Positions 60,277-64,000 of a DNA stretch of 64,000 bases are shown one piece after another. The stretch comes from Curtobacterium sp. VKM Ac-1395 (GTDB lineage: Bacteria; Actinomycetota; Actinomycetes; Actinomycetales; Microbacteriaceae). The stretch lies in contig NZ_JADKRX010000004.1 of assembly GCF_015350975.1 (NCBI RefSeq), forward strand, positions 62,001 to 126,000, given 5' to 3'. Position numbers and translations under genes: made by a program. Numbering within the stretch: position 1 is the stretch's first letter; each line of letters starts with the position of its first letter. The notes beneath the pieces were generated by a model. The model was not told the DNA's origin. It made no database searches and was given only the letters and a program-made list of their open reading frames with translations.

Positions 60277-60312
60277 TTGACAGCAGCCGCTTGTAAGTGT
60301 TTGATCAGTCAC
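60277..60312 (+). promoter_or_regulatory. Promoter and operator of the TetR gene
   Basis: TTGACA (60277-60282) and TTTGAT (60300-60305) are 17 bases apart. TGTTTGATCAGT (60298-60309) overlaps the -10 and resembles the site upstream of the quinone-reductase gene. The ATG lies at 60313, so the message is probably leaderless. Confidence 0.6.
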
Positions 60313-60876
60313 ATGCCCGCCACCGGAACCAGCCCCCGCTCCACCGCCGAGGCGCAGCGTGCCCGGATCACCGCGGCGGCCGTCCGGGTCTTCTCGGAGA
60401 AGGGCTACCACGCCACCCCCGTCGCGGACGTCGCGACCGAGGCCGGCGTCTCGCCGGCGTACGTCTTCCGGCTCTTCCCCGGCAAGCTCGGGGTGTTCGT
60501 CGCTGCGGTCGAGGACACCTACGAACGCGTCGCCGAGGCGCTCGCCGCGGCCGGCGAGTCCAGCGCCGAGTCCGACCCGACCGCTCGACTGGCATCCATG
60601 ACGAACGCGTACATCGCGCTCGTCGAGGACCGCGACCTCATCATGATGCAGGCGCACGCGCAGAGCGCCAGCAGCGTGCCCGAGATCCGCGACGCCGTGC
60701 GCAGCGGACTCGGCGAGGTCGTCCGTGCCGTCGAGCGGGCCTCGGGGGCGGCGCCCGCCGACGTCCAGCGCTTCGTGGCGTACGGGCAGCTGTGTCACCT
60801 CATCGTGCAGACGGACCTGTCGGCCGTCGGTGCGTCGTGGGCGCAGTCGATCACGGCCGGCATCCGGCACCGCTGA
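60313..60876 (+). CDS. TetR-family repressor of the quinone reductase gene
   Basis: The 187-residue protein has the N-terminal HTH RARITAAAVRVFSEKGYHATPVADVATEAGVSPAYVFRLFPGK. It also has an all-helical ligand domain (DLIMMQAHAQSASSVPEIRDAV). A pair of similar sites occurs before its own gene and before the next gene, so both are probably repressed by it. ATG 60313 has no Shine-Dalgarno. The inducer is likely an electrophile or quinone, judging from the target, but this is inferred. Confidence 0.92.
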   Translation: MPATGTSPRSTAEAQRARITAAAVRVFSEKGYHATPVADVATEAGVSPAYVFRLFPGKLGVFVAAVEDTYERVAEALAAAGESSAESDPTARLASMTNAYIALVEDRDLIMMQAHAQSASSVPEIRDAVRSGLGEVVRAVERASGAAPADVQRFVAYGQLCHLIVQTDLSAVGASWAQSITAGIRHR

Positions 60877-60917
60877 GCAGCCCCGCTCCTCGCCTTTCTC
60901 TTCATGTCCGCAGTTGT

Positions 60918-60935
60918 GACTGTTCAATCAGTAAC
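60918..60935 (+). promoter_or_regulatory. TetR operator before the quinone reductase gene
   Basis: ACTGTTCAATCAGT within 60918-60935 is a palindrome sharing TGTT-N2-ATCAGT with the tetR promoter site at 60298-60309. It lies 20-37 bases before the start codon. Confidence 0.6.
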
Positions 60936-60954
60936 CAAAGGAATCGAGATCACC

Positions 60955-61980
60955 ATGAACGACACCACCACCCACGTCGTCCTGCCGGGCATCGTCGAGC
61001 CGGCCGGGCTCCTGGTCGAGGAGACCCCTGTCGCGGCGCCTGGAGCGGGGGAGATGCTCGTCACCGTCGAGGTGACCGGCATCTCCTACGCCGAGCGGGC
61101 GATGCGACGCGGCCGCTACTTCATGCAGCCCGCGTTCCCCTTCACACCCGGGTACGACCTCGTCGGCACGGTCACCGCGGTCGGCCCGGGCGTCGACCCC
61201 GCGATGACCGGGCGGCGCGTGGCGAGCCTGACGAAGACGGGCGCCTGGACCGGACGCGCGGTCGTCGCCGAGCGCGACTCGGTCCTCGTGCCGGACGGTG
61301 TCGCGTCCGAGGACGCCGAGGCCGTCACGGTGAACGGCGTCACCGCGTGGCAGATGCTCCACCGTGCCGCGCGGGTGCGTCCGGGGCAGACGATCCTGGT
61401 GTTCGGGGCGAACGGCGGCGTCGGCGGTGTGCTCATCCAGCTCGCCCGGCACCACGGCGTCCGCGTGATCGCCGCTGCGTCCCCGCGGCACCACGAGGCC
61501 CTGCGACGGGACGGCGTCGACGCCGTGGACTACGCCGACCCCGAGCTCGAAGCCCGGGTGCGCGCGCTCGCTCCGGCCGGGGTCGACGCCGTCTTCGACA
61601 ACATCGGCGGTGCCACGACGCAGACCGCTCGGTCCCTGCTCGCCCGCGGAGGCGTGCTGGTCTCGTACGCGATCATCGACGCGGTGAGCGGGACGGGCAG
61701 CCTGTGGCCGCCGTTCCTGTCCCACGTCGGCCGCATCGCGTTCTGGAACGCGCTGCCCGGTCAGCGCGCGGTGTTCTACGACCTGTGGAGCGGACACAGC
61801 CGCACGCCGAAGCGGTTCCGCGCGCACCTCGAGGAGGACCTCGGGCGGGTGCTGGAGCTCGTGCGCGACGGGGTCGTCACGCCGAGGATCGCCGCCCGGT
61901 TCCCGCTGACCGAGATCGTGCAGGCGATGGAGCTCGCGGAGTCGCGGATGCTCGACGGCAAGGTGGTCCTGCTGCCCTGA
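60955..61980 (+). CDS. Zinc-independent medium-chain quinone oxidoreductase
   Basis: The 341-residue MDR protein has a GroES-like domain (ISYAERAMRRGRYFMQPAFPFTPGYDLVG). A Rossmann NADPH site is seen in TILVFGANGGVGGVLIQLARHHGVRVIAAASPRHHEAL. It lacks the zinc cysteines, so it belongs to the QOR-like reductases that use NADPH on quinones or enones. Near the C-terminus are PLTEIVQAMELAESRMLDGKVVLLP. ATG 60955 follows AAAGGA. It is transcribed in the same direction as its probable TetR repressor. Confidence 0.92.
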   Translation: MNDTTTHVVLPGIVEPAGLLVEETPVAAPGAGEMLVTVEVTGISYAERAMRRGRYFMQPAFPFTPGYDLVGTVTAVGPGVDPAMTGRRVASLTKTGAWTGRAVVAERDSVLVPDGVASEDAEAVTVNGVTAWQMLHRAARVRPGQTILVFGANGGVGGVLIQLARHHGVRVIAAASPRHHEALRRDGVDAVDYADPELEARVRALAPAGVDAVFDNIGGATTQTARSLLARGGVLVSYAIIDAVSGTGSLWPPFLSHVGRIAFWNALPGQRAVFYDLWSGHSRTPKRFRAHLEEDLGRVLELVRDGVVTPRIAARFPLTEIVQAMELAESRMLDGKVVLLP

Positions 61981-62007
61981 CGTGGGCCGCGCCGCGACTC
62001 CGGTCGG

Positions 62008-62505
62008 TCAGAGCTCGACGGTGCCGTTCTCGATCGGGTCCTTGTCCGGGTTCCGCGTGACCGCGGCCCGAGCGGTCTTCGCGATGTACGCGACGGTGCT
62101 GCTGGGCCCCTCCCAGTACTCGGCGGAGTCCGCTTCGACCTTGATCAGTGCCAGACCCGCCGTGTCGAGCCCGTCCGGGAACCAGGCCTGCAGGGGCTTC
62201 ACCCACAGTTCCTCGGCCTTCTGGCGGTCGTGGACGACGCTCGCGCGGCCGGCCAGCGACGTCCACGAGTGGCCCTTCGTGTCCGAGAACGACACGTTCA
62301 CCTCGGGGTGGATGCCGATCTGCTCGGCCTTGGCGGAGTCGTCGTAGGCGAAGAACCACAGGTCGCCGTCGAACTCGGCCTCCTGCAGCGCCATCGGGCG
62401 GCTGACGTGCTTGCCGTCGGTGGTCATCGTGGTGAGCATCGCGACCTTCGCGTCGTTCATCAGGTCGGCGATGTGGTGCTGGTCGCTGGGGGTGGTGTCG
62501 GACAT
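62008..62505 (-). CDS. Pyridoxamine 5'-phosphate oxidase-like (general stress 26) protein
   Basis: The 165-residue split-barrel protein shows DLMNDAKVAMLTTMTTDGKHVSRPMALQEAEFDGDLWFFAYDDSAKAEQI and later VVHDRQKAEELWVKPLQAWFPDG-like text (~100-122). This pattern is the GSP26/PNPOx family, which may bind FMN or F420 and is often stress-induced. The substrate is unknown. ATG 62505 and the stop at 62008 bracket a single gene. It runs convergent with the quinone-reductase gene. Confidence 0.88.
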   Translation of the reverse strand: MSDTTPSDQHHIADLMNDAKVAMLTTMTTDGKHVSRPMALQEAEFDGDLWFFAYDDSAKAEQIGIHPEVNVSFSDTKGHSWTSLAGRASVVHDRQKAEELWVKPLQAWFPDGLDTAGLALIKVEADSAEYWEGPSSTVAYIAKTARAAVTRNPDKDPIENGTVEL

Positions 62506-62576
62506 GGGTGTGCTCCTCGTCGAGAGACCGGGTGGTGCTCGTGACGCTACGCGCGGGCGGTCGGGAGGCTCGGTGT

Positions 62577-62608
62577 CGGTGCGTCGCGCGGCTTGCCGCG
62601 GCGCACCG
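62577..62608. repeat. Imperfect hairpin with GGCTTGCC core
   Basis: CGGTGCG...CGCGG(CTTG)CCGCG...CGCACCG lies in the gap between the PNPOx-like gene and the following TetR gene. It is next to a GGAGGCTCGG motif and shares GCGGCTTGCCG with the 70-bp dispersed repeat. Confidence 0.55.
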
Positions 62609-62671
62609 TCGTCGCGAACGGGCTGCGGCGTGGAGCCCCGTGGCGACCCGCCGCTCGGTACGGTGATCGAC

Positions 62672-63247
62672 ATGGCCACCTTCACGCCCCCGCCCACCGA
62701 CGCCATGCGTGCGAAGCTCCTGCTCGCAGCACGCGAGGAGTTCGCAGCGGTCGGCATCACCGGCGCCCGGATCGAACGCATCGCCGCGTCGTCCTCGAGC
62801 AACAAGGCGCAGATCTTCCACTACTTCGGCAGCAAGGAGGGCCTGTTCGACGCGCTCTACGCCCAGACGCTCGCGGAGACGCTCGCGCTCGTGCCCCTCG
62901 ACGCCGGGGACCTGCCCGAGTACGCCGGGCGGCTGCACGACGCCACGGTGCAGCGGCCGTGGGCGCAGCGCCTGGTGACCTGGTACCGACTGGAGCGCGG
63001 TGACGCAGCCCCGATGGAGGCCGTCGTCGCGGGCAACGCCGAGGCGGTCGCCGAGATCGAACGGGCGCAGCGCGCGGGGGTCCTGCCGCGGACCCTCCGT
63101 CCGGCCGTGCTGCTCGGGCTCGTGGTGCACCTGGCGGCGTTCTGGAGCGAGACCAGCCCCGAGTTCGACGCCCTGGTCACCGCGATGATGCCGGCCCGAC
63201 GTCGGCAGGTCGTGGTGGACGCGGTCGCGGCGCTCGTGCGGCGCTGA
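62672..63247 (+). CDS. TetR-family regulator
   Basis: The 191-residue protein has the TetR HTH MRAKLLLAAREEFAAVGITGARIERIAASSSSNKAQIFHYFGSKEGLFDALY. A ligand domain follows (TVQRPWAQRLVTWYRLERGD, RPAVLLGLVVHLAAFWSE). ATG 62672 with TACGGT just upstream suggests another leaderless start. The convergent MFS gene at the window end is a possible target, since such pairs are common, but its promoter is off the edge. Confidence 0.9.
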   Translation: MATFTPPPTDAMRAKLLLAAREEFAAVGITGARIERIAASSSSNKAQIFHYFGSKEGLFDALYAQTLAETLALVPLDAGDLPEYAGRLHDATVQRPWAQRLVTWYRLERGDAAPMEAVVAGNAEAVAEIERAQRAGVLPRTLRPAVLLGLVVHLAAFWSETSPEFDALVTAMMPARRRQVVVDAVAALVRR

Positions 63248-63302
63248 CCACCTCCCGGCCCGGCGCGCCCGCGTCCTTCGGCGCTGACTGCGTCCGGACC
63301 GC

Positions 63303-64000
63303 TCAGCTCGCGTCCTGGCCATGGCGGGACCGCACGATCCCGACCGTCACGAGTGCGGCCGCCACGAGCGTCAGCACGACGCCGGCGACCTGCACGCCCG
63401 ACTCGAACTGCGCCAGCCGCGTGCTCGTCCAGACGGTCGTCGCGATGCTCCCGCTGACCATGGCAGCCAGCACCGCTCCCGAGGCCGCGATCCCGACCCC
63501 TGTCGCCAGCTCGCTCGCCGTGTCCACGAGCGCGGCGCCCATCGAGGTCCGGTCGGCGGGCAGCCCGCGGAGGACGTCGTTGCCGGCCACCACGCCGACG
63601 ACCCGCATGCCGGCGGCGACGAGCACGAGTGCGGCGGCCACCCACCCGTAGCCGAGGTGCCCGAAGGCGGCGAACACCCCGAGCCCGAGGACGACGGCCA
63701 CCGAGCTGGACGCTGCCGCCCGACGGAGCCCGACCCGCTGCACGAACGGCCCGACGAACCGGCCGCTGGCGAGCAGCACCACGACCTGCGGCAGCATCCC
63801 GACGGCGGCGGCCGCCGGTGACCAGCCCCAGCTGAACTGCAGCTGCAGCGTCACGAGGTAGGACAGCCCCGCGACGGCGAGTCCCGCGCCGGCCTTGAAC
63901 GCCAGTCCGCTCGTCACCAGCGGCCGAGCGACGAGTGCGAGGTCGAGCAGCGGGTGCCGGGCCGACCGTTCACGCAGGACGAACGCGACAGCTGCCACCA
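63303..64000 (-). CDS. MFS exporter (DHA2-like), C-terminal part
   Basis: The reading frame enters from the right edge and runs to TGA 63303-63305, giving at least 231 residues. It has about seven helices (SGLAFKAGAGLAVAGLSYLVTLQLQF, AAAVGMLPQVVVLLASG, VAVVLGLGVFAAFGHLGYGWV and others) and a loop RGLPADRTSMGAALVDTASEL typical of DHA2 exporters. The N-terminal half with motif A is outside the window. It probably exports a toxic compound; the convergent TetR at 62672 may control it. Confidence 0.82.
   Translation of the reverse strand, partial: VAAVAFVLRERSARHPLLDLALVARPLVTSGLAFKAGAGLAVAGLSYLVTLQLQFSWGWSPAAAAVGMLPQVVVLLASGRFVGPFVQRVGLRRAAASSSVAVVLGLGVFAAFGHLGYGWVAAALVLVAAGMRVVGVVAGNDVLRGLPADRTSMGAALVDTASELATGVGIAASGAVLAAMVSGSIATTVWTSTRLAQFESGVQVAGVVLTLVAAALVTVGIVRSRHGQDAS

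Overview
The window is about 64 kb of very GC-rich DNA. Genes are dense, GTG starts are frequent, and stop/start overlaps (ATGA, GTGA) are common. It encodes mycothiol synthase, a GlnR-type regulator, ppk1-mutT1, a pst operon, a SigK/RskA pair and a ClpS-DUF2017 pair. Together these point to an actinomycete. Gene content and order suggest a plant- or soil-associated Microbacteriaceae such as Curtobacterium; that assignment is inference. It reads as core chromosome with accessory sugar-uptake loci. I see no prophage, insertion sequence, rRNA or CRISPR array. One tRNA (Lys, TTT anticodon) is present.

Layout. 1-1279 (minus): the start of a YgfZ-like folate-binding protein, a nitrobindin-like protein and two small membrane proteins. 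1365-10517 (plus): glnR, mshD, ppk1, mutT1 and pstSCAB, a phosphate and polyphosphate block with PHO-box-like 11-nt direct repeats before pstS and ppk1. 10612-13341: rskA and sigK (minus), a structured noncoding candidate, an unknown helical protein and tRNA-Lys. 13532-19171: an AraC regulator, a small unknown gene and the galM-deoR / galT-galK divergon. 19503-22495 (minus): a membrane protein, then folD-glyA under a ZTP riboswitch. 22532-29346 (plus): clpS, DUF2017, GNAT, marR-MFS, purU, DUF2568, nagA and two small unknowns. 29369-33955: a membrane protein, a NarL-type two-component pair, a P-loop kinase and a merR/SDR divergon. 34058-40211: a secreted GH92 mannosidase, an SDR/tetR divergon, a PatB-type lyase and nagB with a DasR-like operator. 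40258-49085: a membrane protein, a Nudix protein, a complete iron/polyamine-type ABC importer, nnrD with a histidine phosphatase, and an AbiEi/DUF559 protein. 49361-55724 (minus): a sugar ABC importer in an operon with a GH38 alpha-mannosidase. 55817-64000: PhzF, APH kinase, phospholipase D, MOSC, a TetR/quinone-reductase pair, a PNPOx-like protein, TetR and a partial MFS exporter.

The genes group into a few jobs. Phosphate is imported by Pst, stored as polyphosphate by Ppk1, and probably controlled by PhoP. One-carbon and purine flux runs through GlyA, FolD and PurU, with ZTP sensing. Carbohydrate foraging covers galactose (GalM/T/K), amino sugars (NagA/NagB) and mannosides (GH92, GH38 and the sugar importer). 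Redox protection includes mycothiol (MshD), SigK/RskA and NnrD.

The least explained DNA is intergenic. There is a family of near-perfect palindromes built on GGAGGC(T/C)CG and GAGCCTCC, and one of them encloses the ribosome binding site and start codon of an MFS gene. An 83-bp segment carrying such a palindrome plus the last codons of a phospholipase D gene is duplicated 1.2 kb away. Two further dispersed repeats (about 70 and 75 bp) and 19-bp and 14-bp tandem arrays are also present. A compact multi-hairpin element stands behind a good -10 sequence at 12374-12475.
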